Shown one piece after another: positions 52,516 to 61,091 of a stretch of 64,000 nt of DNA. Source of the stretch: JAPPHA01 sp964291635. Lineage in GTDB: Bacteria; Pseudomonadota; Alphaproteobacteria; Rhodobacterales; Rhodobacteraceae. Under the pieces are notes generated by a model. The model was not told the DNA's origin and searched no databases. It worked only from the letters and a program-made list of their open reading frames with translations. The stretch spans positions 124,001 to 188,000 of the forward strand of contig OZ219890.1 of the NCBI GenBank assembly GCA_964291635.2, written 5' to 3'. Each line of letters starts with the position of its first letter. Position 1 is the stretch's first letter. The position numbers and the translations under genes are program-made.

Positions 52516-54987
52516 TTGAGAACGCTGTTCCGTTGGCTTTTTCGGGGGACCATTGTTTTTGTCGGCCTCATTTTCCTCACGGCCGCGGCAGCCTATATCC
52601 TGGCTGTCCGGTCGGTACCAAAATATGATGCGGACGTACGGATTCCGGGACTCGCGACCGACGTGGAAATCGTTCGCGACGCGCACGCGGTACCACATAT
52701 TTTCGCGTCAAGTGCCGCCGACGCCTTTTTTTCGCTGGGATATGCCCATGCGCAGGATCGTCTCTGGCAAATGGTCCTTATGCGCCGCGCGGCGCAAGGA
52801 CGACTCTCCGAACTGTTCGGCAGCAGGACAATCGAAACCGACGTCCTGATGCGACAACTGGCCATCTATGATCTTTCGGTCCAGTCACTCAAACATCAGT
52901 CGGAAAGGACCAGGTCAGCACTGGAGGCCTATTCCGATGGCGTGAACGCTTGGCTGGATGTGATCAACCGGGAGGCCCTGGGTCGGGGAGCGCCAGAGTT
53001 TTTTCTTTTCGGAACTGAAGTTGCACTTTGGACACCGGCTGACAGCCTCGCCCTCGTTCGCCTTATGGCACTTCGTCTCAATACCCAACTCCACGACGAG
53101 ATTTCCCGATCACTGGTTTCCTTTGTGCTGGATGCCGAACGTGTGGTTGACATACTTCCCGATTCACCCGGCCGGGGCGTGACGTCCCTGCCCGCCATTC
53201 CGATGATCGGCCCGGCTTCCACGAACGCCAATCCAACACCCCCTGGAGCCGCTGCCAAATCCGGATTCCTTGTGCCCTTGGCGAATCCTGGTCTCGCCGG
53301 AGCATCGAATGCGTGGGCCGCGCTGCCCAAACGATCAGTGACCGGAGCCGCACTCTTTGCCGCAGACCCGCATCTTGGACTTTCCGCTCCCGGGATCTGG
53401 ATGCTGGCGCGCCTGGAATTTCCCGAAAACAGCGTCATCGGAGGATCGATTCCCGGAATCCCCGCTATACTCGTCGGCCGCAATCGGCACATCGCGTGGG
53501 GAATTACCAGTGCCTATGTCGACGATCTTGACGTCTATATCGAGAAACTCAATCCGGACAATCCTGACGAATACTTGACGGAAGACGGCTTTATTCCCTT
53601 TCGAAAGGTAAGCACTGAAATCGGAGTTGGCGGCGACGAGGCCCTGCCGCTCGATCTTTTCTGGTCGAAACGTGGACCGGTCGTCCACGGGGGATTGTTC
53701 GGGCTGAACGCAATAGTCCCGGAAAACCACGCAGCGACCGTCCGGTGGACGGCCCTGGACATCGACGACAGATCGATGAACGCCGCAATCGACCTGATGT
53801 ACGCGCGATCAATCGGCGAGGCCCGCGCAGCTGGAAAAATCTTCAAGGCGCCCGCATTGAATTTGATTGCCGCGGAAAAGGACTCGATCGCGTTGCAAAC
53901 AATCGGTGCCCTGCCATGGCGCCGACCGGATCACACCAGCCAGGGCCGTTTACCGTCACCGGGCTGGCTCCCCCAAAACCATTGGCAGGGGTATCTGCCT
54001 TATTCGAGTCACCCGTTTGCCCTCGATCCCGAAAGCGGCATCGTGGCCAATACCAACAACGGCACGACCAACGCGCGTTTTCCGTTTCATCTCAGTTTCG
54101 ACTGGGGAGATACCCAACGTATCGAACGCCTGGAACGCCTCCTTAACGAAAGGCGCGTTCACACCCGCAAGAGCTTCGTCGACGCGCAGCTTGACGTTGT
54201 GTCATACACCGCCAGATCACTCCTGCCCCTTGTTGGCCGAAACCTCTGGTACTCGGACCCACCAGGTCCGTCGAGGTCCCGACTGACGCTTCGCCGCGAT
54301 GCCCTCGACCGGCTGGCCCGGTGGAACGGCGAGATGAGCAGGCATGAACCGACTCCACTGATTTATGTTGCCTGGATGAGGCATCTCCAGAAGTTGTTGA
54401 TCACGGATGAACTCGGAGAACTGGCCGACCGTTTTTCACGGCTATCGCCGGTCTTCATCGAGCGTGTGTTTCGCGACGTCGACGGCGCGGCATGGTGGTG
54501 TGACATTCGCCAGTCGACCCGGGTCGAGACTTGTGACGAAATCGCCGGCCGGGCTCTGGTTGAGGCTATCGTCGAGCTATCGGGAAAATACGGACAGAAC
54601 GTTGAAGCTTGGAGGTGGGGGACTGCCCACGTCGCCAGGCACGATCACGAAGTCCTTGGCGAGATTCCGGTGCTTTCATGGTTGTCCAATATTCGAATCG
54701 AGTCGTCGGGAGGCGAGAACACCCTACAAAGAGGTGGGATGCCATGGAGCGGTGATGAACCGTATGCCAGCGTTCTGGCAGCAGGACTGAGGGTCGTCGT
54801 GGACTTTTCGGATCCCGACAACTCGCTCTACATCGTCTCTACGGGACAGTCCGGTCACCCGCTGTCGCGCCACTACGACGACCTTGCCCAGCTTTGGCGC
54901 CGCGGCGAATACATCACCATGTCCTTCGACGATTCCTACGTCCGCTCGGGTGCCGTCGGAGTCACCTGGTTGCGTCCGATCGAGTAA
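52516..54987 (+). CDS. penicillin acylase family protein (Ntn hydrolase)
   Basis: Predicted secreted or membrane-anchored amidase of the penicillin amidase family, 823 residues, TTG start with GGGAGCGAGG upstream. An N-terminal helix 'GTIVFVGLIFLTAAAAYIL' targets the membrane. The alpha-subunit part contains 'LGYAHAQDRLWQMVLMRRAAQGRL'. Autocleavage is expected before Ser264 in 'GASNAWA', the beta-chain nucleophile; 'ADPHLGLSAPGIW' and 'HIAWGITSAYVDD' follow. Substrates could be acyl-homoserine lactones or other N-acyl compounds; the sequence does not settle this. Confidence 0.93.
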   Translation: MRTLFRWLFRGTIVFVGLIFLTAAAAYILAVRSVPKYDADVRIPGLATDVEIVRDAHAVPHIFASSAADAFFSLGYAHAQDRLWQMVLMRRAAQGRLSELFGSRTIETDVLMRQLAIYDLSVQSLKHQSERTRSALEAYSDGVNAWLDVINREALGRGAPEFFLFGTEVALWTPADSLALVRLMALRLNTQLHDEISRSLVSFVLDAERVVDILPDSPGRGVTSLPAIPMIGPASTNANPTPPGAAAKSGFLVPLANPGLAGASNAWAALPKRSVTGAALFAADPHLGLSAPGIWMLARLEFPENSVIGGSIPGIPAILVGRNRHIAWGITSAYVDDLDVYIEKLNPDNPDEYLTEDGFIPFRKVSTEIGVGGDEALPLDLFWSKRGPVVHGGLFGLNAIVPENHAATVRWTALDIDDRSMNAAIDLMYARSIGEARAAGKIFKAPALNLIAAEKDSIALQTIGALPWRRPDHTSQGRLPSPGWLPQNHWQGYLPYSSHPFALDPESGIVANTNNGTTNARFPFHLSFDWGDTQRIERLERLLNERRVHTRKSFVDAQLDVVSYTARSLLPLVGRNLWYSDPPGPSRSRLTLRRDALDRLARWNGEMSRHEPTPLIYVAWMRHLQKLLITDELGELADRFSRLSPVFIERVFRDVDGAAWWCDIRQSTRVETCDEIAGRALVEAIVELSGKYGQNVEAWRWGTAHVARHDHEVLGEIPVLSWLSNIRIESSGGENTLQRGGMPWSGDEPYASVLAAGLRVVVDFSDPDNSLYIVSTGQSGHPLSRHYDDLAQLWRRGEYITMSFDDSYVRSGAVGVTWLRPIE

Positions 54988-55106
54988 TCGGAACCTTGGT
55001 CATTTCGGAAATCGGTCCATCGCGAACAATCGGGAGGCGTTCGCGATCCATGAAGAATTCCGGGATCGTCACCGGGCTGAATCAGGACGAGACCCGTTAC
55101 GACCGC

Positions 55107-56399
55107 TCAATACCGGTGTGTCAATTCCGGGGCCGGATTGTCAGGAAAACGTGTCCGGAAACGACGGGCCAGATCCTTCGACCACCAGACATCGATCTCA
55201 ATCCCGAATTCGCTCAGTCGCTCGTCTCGAACGGCATCATGCTCGTATAGCCACGCACGTTGCTGCCCTGCAGCGAAACCGAACCGAAGGGTTTCCAGAT
55301 CTCGACGCCCTTGCAGCCAATCCTCGAACCACGCCAGGAGCGAATCGACACCGTCGCCTTCAATTGCGGAAACCGGAAAGACTCGATCATCCCTCCTCGC
55401 CGCATTCAGGGTTGATGCGCGTTCGTCAGGAGGCAACCGATCCAGCTTGTTCCAGACCTCGATCGTCGGGCGACAATCGCTCTCACGTAACCCAATCGCG
55501 TTCAAGGTCGCGGCAACCGTTTCTGCCTGGTTGATCCATTCGGGATCGGTCAGGTCGCGAACGTGTAGAATGGCATCGGCGTCTTTTACTTCTTCCAGCG
55601 TCGCGCGAAATGCCGCGACGATCTGGGTGGGCAGGTCGGAAATGAACCCAACCGTATCGGTGACAAGTACAGTTTGGTCAGTCTCGAGATCGAGTTTCCG
55701 CACCGTGGGATCCAGCGTGGAAAACAGAGCCCCGGATTCGACAATTTCGGACCGGGTCAGCCGGTTGAAAAGCGTTGATTTTCCAGCGTTGGTGTAGCCG
55801 ACGATTGCGACCGTTCGATGGTCGAGTCGACGTCGAGCAGATCGGTGCAGTCCGCGCGTCTTTCGGACGTCATCGAGTCGCCGCCGAACTCGGACGATCG
55901 CGTTGTCGATGTCCCTGCGGTCGGCCTCAAGCTGCGATTCGCCGGCCCCTCCAACGAAACCCAGCGCGCCTCGCTGGCGTTCCAGATGCGTCCAGCGGCG
56001 CACCAGACGCGACCTCTGGTATGTCAGACTAGCCAGCTTGACCTGCAAGACACCCTCTCGCGTGCGCGCCCGATCCGCAAATATCTCCAGGATCATGCCC
56101 GTTCGATCAACAACACGAACATCCCACTGGCGTTCGAGTGTCCGTTGCTGGATCGCCGACACTTCTGCCCCGACAAGGGCGATTTCGGCCCCCGCCACCT
56201 TCAGGGTTGTTCCCAGGCGCTCACATTGCCCGCGTCCAAACACGCGCGCAGGATGAATCGAATCCAGCTTTATGATCTCGGCATGAACAACGTCGTGATC
56301 CAGTGCATCTGCCAGCGAAACGACTTCTCTGAGGGCCAACTCCGGCGAACGTCCGACAGCGGGCCGCTTACGATACGGTAATAGGACCGCTGCTTTCAT
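55107..56399 (-). CDS. hflX: ribosome-associated GTPase HflX
   Basis: GTPase that rescues or splits stalled ribosomes, 430 residues. The N-terminal HflX domain contains 'VFGRGQCERLG' and the glycine-rich 'GALGFVGGAGESQLEADRR'. The G domain has P-loop 'GYTNAGKSTLFN', 'DTVGFISDLP' and 'NKLD'. The C-terminal part is longer than in E. coli by a short tail. Its ATG overlaps the hfq stop, the usual coupled order hfq-hflX. Confidence 0.97.
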   Translation of the reverse strand: MKAAVLLPYRKRPAVGRSPELALREVVSLADALDHDVVHAEIIKLDSIHPARVFGRGQCERLGTTLKVAGAEIALVGAEVSAIQQRTLERQWDVRVVDRTGMILEIFADRARTREGVLQVKLASLTYQRSRLVRRWTHLERQRGALGFVGGAGESQLEADRRDIDNAIVRVRRRLDDVRKTRGLHRSARRRLDHRTVAIVGYTNAGKSTLFNRLTRSEIVESGALFSTLDPTVRKLDLETDQTVLVTDTVGFISDLPTQIVAAFRATLEEVKDADAILHVRDLTDPEWINQAETVAATLNAIGLRESDCRPTIEVWNKLDRLPPDERASTLNAARRDDRVFPVSAIEGDGVDSLLAWFEDWLQGRRDLETLRFGFAAGQQRAWLYEHDAVRDERLSEFGIEIDVWWSKDLARRFRTRFPDNPAPELTHRY

Positions 56400-56683
56400 G
56401 CTTCAGCTTCATCGCTACCGCCACGTTCTGCGTCACCGCCGAAATTCGAATCGTCATCACTCTTCCTGTAGAGGATCACATTCTGCGAGGGCATGATTGT
56501 CGAAATCGCATGCTTGTACACCAGTTGCGCCACGCCGTCGCGACTCAACAGTATGCAGAAATTGTCGAATGATGTAATCGTTCCCTGCAGCTTGATACCG
56601 CTGACCAGGAAAATTGTTACCTGACATTTGGACCTGCGGACCGAGTTCAGAAACACATCTTGAAGCGCGTGCCTGTCGCCCAT
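56396..56683 (-). CDS. hfq: RNA chaperone Hfq
   Basis: Hexameric Sm-like RNA chaperone, 95 residues. The Sm1 region 'QDVFLNSVRRSKCQVTIFLVSGIKLQGTI' and Sm2 'LVYKHAISTIMPS' are intact. Compared with typical alphaproteobacterial Hfq, 'NSVRRSKCQ' replaces 'NHVRKNKTP', on the surface that contacts RNA, so RNA affinity may differ slightly. The tail is acidic. It is translationally coupled to hflX. Confidence 0.97.
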   Translation of the reverse strand: MGDRHALQDVFLNSVRRSKCQVTIFLVSGIKLQGTITSFDNFCILLSRDGVAQLVYKHAISTIMPSQNVILYRKSDDDSNFGGDAERGGSDEAEA

Positions 56684-56959
56684 TCCCGGGCTCCTTTTAC
56701 TGGTCGACCACCTCTTCCCTTATCTTGCCACGGATTGGTTCGACAAGCTACCGACGATTCCGGTGAACGTCTGTCGATACCGTGGCTGAGGCGTGCGAAC
56801 ATCCACACTCATGGATTCCCGAAGGGTACTTCGCGAGGAAGACCGTATTGCATTCTGATCCGGGACAGGGTTTCGCGGTTTGCGACAGGCCCGATGCCAC
56901 GTCACGAACCCCGCTGGCTCTCGGTTTGCAGGCGAATCGGAGCCCGGGTCGGGTTGTGG

Positions 56960-58468
56960 TCATTTTCGCCAGTACTGGGGACCAAGAAGTGAAAACACGG
57001 CGAGGACTTCGAGCCTGCCGACGATCATGACAAGGCACAGGATGATCTTGGCCGAATTGGTCAGGTCGACAAAACCGGTTGTCTCGAATCCCACCAGCGT
57101 TGCGAGGGGCCCCGTGTTGCTCAATCCGGCAACTGCGAGGACGAAGCTCCTTTCGAACTCGATCCCCGTCGCAGAGAGTGCAAGAATCGAAAACGCAAGC
57201 GCAATGACGAACAACATCAACAGGATCCAGGCAACATACGCTCCCTGCCGTCTCAGCATCCTTGCACGATCACCGGCGCCGCCTACAGAATTCGGATACC
57301 CTAGCCTCGTCAGCTCGCGACGACCCTGCTTGTAGACGGCATAAATCCTCAGCAGCTTTATCCCACCCGCCGTTGTTGCGACCCCTCCCCCGGCCGCGGC
57401 AAGACCCATGAGCAACAGCCGCCCGGTCTCGGGCGTCAGTCGCTGAAGATCACTTTCCCAGAATGAACTCTCGAAACCGGTTGTGGTCAAAAACGACAAC
57501 ACCGTGAAGGCAGTTCCCCAAAGCAGCCGAAACATGGTGTCAGGGTCCGGACGCCCACCGGAATCGATTGAAACGACGAGAACCCTGACACCAACCAGGA
57601 TCGAAATAACCACGACGAAGAAAAGGGCAAGATTTGCTTCCTTGTCGCGTTTGAAATCAATCCAGTTGCGGAACGTTCTGTCGAACGTCAGGCAATGGCG
57701 GGATACGGCGAAAATGAGGAAAAGAAAGACCAGGACCTCCCCTACGAACCCGCTTCCGGAATTCCTGATCCCCCCAACCGGCGATACGCCGCTGGTCGAG
57801 ATCACCGACATGGCGTGCGTGAGAGCCACGAAGTTCCGATCACCCACGAAGGTAAGCATCACGGTCAGACTAAGCGTGATTCCGACGTAGATCGGGGCGA
57901 TCTGCCGCGCACGCCGCGCAATGCTCTCCGAAATGTTTGCGTATCCGATCTGACCGCTTGTCACCGTCGAACCCTGTGCCACGGCCTGCATTTCGAATCC
58001 GCCAATTCTCAGCGGTGCGAACACGGCAAACGCGACAACGACGATGAAGAACCCTCCCAACCATCCGACGAGCGATCGCCAGAGATGGAGAGGTTCGGCG
58101 AGCTCGCCCGGTTCGCCGAATTGCGTCATTCCGGTTGTCGTCAGGCACGACAGCATTTCGAAGTAGGCATCGAGCAGCCCAGCCGAGGGAGAAAGATGTG
58201 CGAGCGGTGCTCCCAGGAGCGCGGGAAGCAGGAGGTAGGCCAAAAGGACTTCAAACAGTGGAACATCGGGCGAACGACGGCGAATACGGCCGTCCACCGC
58301 CAGAGCGATCATGAAGGTGACAAGCAGGAAAAAAGTGCCATGGTACAGGAACGACCGTGCAACCGGCCACATTTCGAGCCATGCGGCGTGGAGCATCGGA
58401 ACATACATGGCCACGGCGGCCACCATGGCGAAAATGACAAGGAGTGGTTGCTTTCCAAACTGAATCAT
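56960..58468 (-). CDS. trkH: Trk potassium uptake protein TrkH
   Basis: Inner-membrane K+ translocating subunit, 502 residues. The four pore loops of the TrkH/KtrB fold are visible: 'LSCLTTTGMTQFG', 'MSVISTSGVSPVGG', 'LSFLTTTGFESS' and 'VAGLSNTGPLATLVG'. The loop 'GGGVATTAGGIKLLRI' before helix 10 is the gating region. TrkA, its cytosolic regulator, lies upstream in the same direction, separated by the DUF985 cupin gene and a short gap. Confidence 0.95.
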   Translation of the reverse strand: MIQFGKQPLLVIFAMVAAVAMYVPMLHAAWLEMWPVARSFLYHGTFFLLVTFMIALAVDGRIRRRSPDVPLFEVLLAYLLLPALLGAPLAHLSPSAGLLDAYFEMLSCLTTTGMTQFGEPGELAEPLHLWRSLVGWLGGFFIVVVAFAVFAPLRIGGFEMQAVAQGSTVTSGQIGYANISESIARRARQIAPIYVGITLSLTVMLTFVGDRNFVALTHAMSVISTSGVSPVGGIRNSGSGFVGEVLVFLFLIFAVSRHCLTFDRTFRNWIDFKRDKEANLALFFVVVISILVGVRVLVVSIDSGGRPDPDTMFRLLWGTAFTVLSFLTTTGFESSFWESDLQRLTPETGRLLLMGLAAAGGGVATTAGGIKLLRIYAVYKQGRRELTRLGYPNSVGGAGDRARMLRRQGAYVAWILLMLFVIALAFSILALSATGIEFERSFVLAVAGLSNTGPLATLVGFETTGFVDLTNSAKIILCLVMIVGRLEVLAVFSLLGPQYWRK

Positions 58469-58499
58469 CGATCAGAAGGTTTCGGCCCGACTCGCTGGA

Positions 58500-58712
58500 T
58501 CAACCCGAGTTACGGACAAGCGAAGTCCGCCGCCCTGGTCTTCCGTTCCGGACATGTTGGCAAAAAGCCTTGATTTCGAAGAATCCGGAACGGAAAAACC
58601 GCAAATCGACGAGAGCATGTGCGCGACCCTCAACATCGGGCATCGCGGCCCGAAAGGTGGCGGCTTCGAACCGGATGCCAGCCAGCATCGAGCATACGAA
58701 ACGCCGCGCCAT
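58500..58712 (-). CDS. hypothetical 70-residue protein (doubtful)
   Basis: A small frame beginning nine bases after the DUF985 stop and ending 31 bases before trkH. Its position would fit an operon, and third codon positions are GC-rich. The sequence 'MARRFVCSMLAGIRFEAATF' shows no known domain. It could equally be an accidental open frame in the intercistronic region. Confidence 0.25.
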   Translation of the reverse strand: MARRFVCSMLAGIRFEAATFRAAMPDVEGRAHALVDLRFFRSGFFEIKAFCQHVRNGRPGRRTSLVRNSG

Positions 58713-58720
58713 CCGTGAAG

Positions 58721-59146
58721 TCAGGAACGCGACTCGCCAGGCCGCCAGCCGGGCGGAGCGAGTTCGAAGCCCGCGAATTCGAAGGCAGGGGCGACCGAAC
58801 ATCCAGCGAGTGTCCACGCGCCGAGTGAAACCGCACTCTGCCAACAGTTGGCCGGCACGACGACATGTGGTTCGGCGCCGACGCCCGTGCCGAGTAGGCG
58901 TTCGGTCGCCGCCATGCCATCGGACCAGAGCGAAATCCGCAAGGGTGCGCCAGCATAATGGTGCCAGATCTCAACGCTGTCTATACGGTGCCACGCCGAG
59001 GTTTCATTTGCCTTCAGCAGAAAATAGATTACCGTAATCGCTCCGCGACTGCCCGGCGGCGCCGGAGAGCGGAACGTCTCCCGATAGTGGCCACCCTCCG
59101 GATGCGGCTCCAGACCGTAGCGTTCGATAACGTCGTCGGCATCCAT
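58721..59146 (-). CDS. DUF985 cupin-like protein
   Basis: A 141-residue protein of the DUF985 family, a cupin fold. The start is the ATG at 59146 with GGAGG upstream. Motifs are 'YGLEPHPEGGHYRETFRS', 'IYFLLKANETSAWHRIDSVEIWHHYAG' and 'VPANCWQSAVSLGAWTLAGCSVAPAF', which cover the usual ligand-binding positions. Structures of relatives resemble epimerases or sugar-binding cupins, but no activity is established. It sits within the trkA-trkH interval and may be read with them. Confidence 0.92.
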   Translation of the reverse strand: MDADDVIERYGLEPHPEGGHYRETFRSPAPPGSRGAITVIYFLLKANETSAWHRIDSVEIWHHYAGAPLRISLWSDGMAATERLLGTGVGAEPHVVVPANCWQSAVSLGAWTLAGCSVAPAFEFAGFELAPPGWRPGESRS

Positions 59147-59701
59147 CGGTGGCCTCCACCGTTCGTCCCGCCCGGAATCCACGCCCAGCCTGATAGCACG
59201 ACTGGGTCTGCTCCAGTCCAGTTCGCCGAGTATATTGAGAATGAATGCTCGGCAAGTCTGGGGACTGAGAAACGACAATTTCCAGTGAGCCACACCGGAA
59301 CGCGTTTCCCGATCATGGAACCTCGCTCACCCGACTGGGATTATGCCGACCGCGAGGTACAGGCCACATTCCGATGATTTCGACTATCCAAAGATGTTTC
59401 AGAAAATCGGTTCCATGATCTGACGCGGCGAACCACCTGGAATCTCGCGCGTCTTTTCAGCCGTCGACAACCTGCGAAGGGTAAGCCCGGGAACCCATCG
59501 ATCGGCGACGGAAGGAGGGAGGCTGCACTTCGAAGAAGTGGGGCCAGCCGCATCCAGCCCAGGGACATCGGAACGCTCTGCCATCGCAACAAACGCCTGT
59601 GCTTCGTTCCGACCGAACCTGAAGGGAGCGAGGAGCGCAGTCGTCGCCGGATTTCGGCGGAACCTGACAAGTCAATGTCAGCAGAATCGGCTTGTATTGG
59701 G
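59147..59701. other. intergenic region between trkA and the DUF985 gene
   Basis: About 555 bases with only overlapping short frames (for example 59341-59670 minus) that carry no recognised domain. It may hold the promoter for the DUF985-trkH part and possibly a lost gene. No terminator-like hairpin with a T-run was seen. Confidence 0.4.
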
Positions 59702-61048
59702 TCAGATCAAGTGATCGATCGCCTTGATTTCCTCGAACAGGCTGAAGATCACGACGTGGTCGCCACCGTTTATGACGGTATCTCCTTTCGGACAAAACAC
59801 GTCCGCGTCTTTCCTGATCCCGACAATTCGCGAACCTTTCGGGATTCCGACCCGTCTGATGGGCTTTCCGGCCATCGGGGAACCTTGGGTTACCTCCAGT
59901 TCGATTATTTCCGCTTGCGCGTCGCCAACCGTATAAACCGAAACCACCCTTCCCTGGCGGATATGCCTGAGGATGGATGACACCGTCACCGTCATGGGAT
60001 TGACGAACTTGTCAATTCCCAAGGGTATCCGCATTGACGCGAGACCCAGATCATTCACAAGTGAAATCGCAAGCGGGCTACCGAGTGCTTTGACTCTTGC
60101 CCCGACCAGGATATTTGTCTTGTCGTCCTGGGTTACCGCAACGACGGCATCCGCCCTGTCGACGTTTGCTTCCTCCAGCATCTCCAGCGTGAGACCGTCG
60201 CCATTCAGAACGATCGTCCGCTCAAGAGCATCCGCAGCCCTTTCGGCAACATTCCGGTTCAGTTCGATGACGACCGACCTTATTCCTTCCCGGGACTCCT
60301 CCAGTCTCCTCGCGAGGTGGAGACCGACAACGCCACCACCGACAATGATAATTCTCCGCGCCATTTCACGAAGTTCGCTGAAGACTGAGACGGTTCTGGA
60401 GCGGTCGTCGACGTGACAGAACACGTACACTTCGTCTCCGTCATAGAGTTGGTCGTCCGGGTCCGGAACGATCAGTTTTCCGGACCGTCGAACGCCGGCC
60501 ACGATCGCCCGCATTGTCGGAAACAATCCGGTCAGCTGCCTCAATGGGGTGTCAAGTATCGAACACTTTTCTCCCAGCTGGATACCGACCATGACCAGTT
60601 GGCCGTCGAGAAAGTCCTCCGTCTCGAATGTCTCCGGAGCCTCCAGTTGATCCAGCACTGCTACGGCCACCTCGCGTTCGGGCGAAATCAGAACGTCGAC
60701 CGGAAACCCGTACGTACCCTGTTCGAAAAGACCGCGGTATGCGGTTGAGCGAAGCCTCGCCACTTTCTTGGGAATGGAAAATACCGACTCCGCGATCTGG
60801 CAGGTTACGATATTGACCTCGTCCTGTCTCGTGACGGCAATGATCATCTGGGCATCGCCCGCGTTGGCCCGTTCCAGGACATCGGGATGGCAAGCCGAAC
60901 CGACAACCCCTTCGACATCGAGCGCGTCCGTGGCCCGCGCAACCAGGTCCGGATTCGTATCGATGATGGTTACGTCGTTTCTTTCACGCGACAGGTGCAG
61001 GGCAATTTGTGAACCGACCTGACCGGCACCGCATACGATGATCTTCAT
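59702..61048 (-). CDS. trkA: Trk potassium regulator TrkA
   Basis: Peripheral NAD-binding regulator of TrkH, 448 residues. Two RCK units are visible. The first begins 'MKIIVCGAGQVGSQIALHL' with the acidic end 'VTIIDTNPD'; the second begins 'RRIIIVGGGVVGLHLARRL'. Each is followed by a C-terminal subdomain, for example 'DDQLYDGDEVYVFCHVDD' and 'GDTVINGGDHVVIFSL'. It lies 44 bases downstream of ntrX, matching the conserved alphaproteobacterial order. Confidence 0.97.
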   Translation of the reverse strand: MKIIVCGAGQVGSQIALHLSRERNDVTIIDTNPDLVARATDALDVEGVVGSACHPDVLERANAGDAQMIIAVTRQDEVNIVTCQIAESVFSIPKKVARLRSTAYRGLFEQGTYGFPVDVLISPEREVAVAVLDQLEAPETFETEDFLDGQLVMVGIQLGEKCSILDTPLRQLTGLFPTMRAIVAGVRRSGKLIVPDPDDQLYDGDEVYVFCHVDDRSRTVSVFSELREMARRIIIVGGGVVGLHLARRLEESREGIRSVVIELNRNVAERAADALERTIVLNGDGLTLEMLEEANVDRADAVVAVTQDDKTNILVGARVKALGSPLAISLVNDLGLASMRIPLGIDKFVNPMTVTVSSILRHIRQGRVVSVYTVGDAQAEIIELEVTQGSPMAGKPIRRVGIPKGSRIVGIRKDADVFCPKGDTVINGGDHVVIFSLFEEIKAIDHLI

Positions 61049-61091
61049 CCTTGACCTCTACGCAGGGCGTCACGTCCCGGAACCGATCCTG

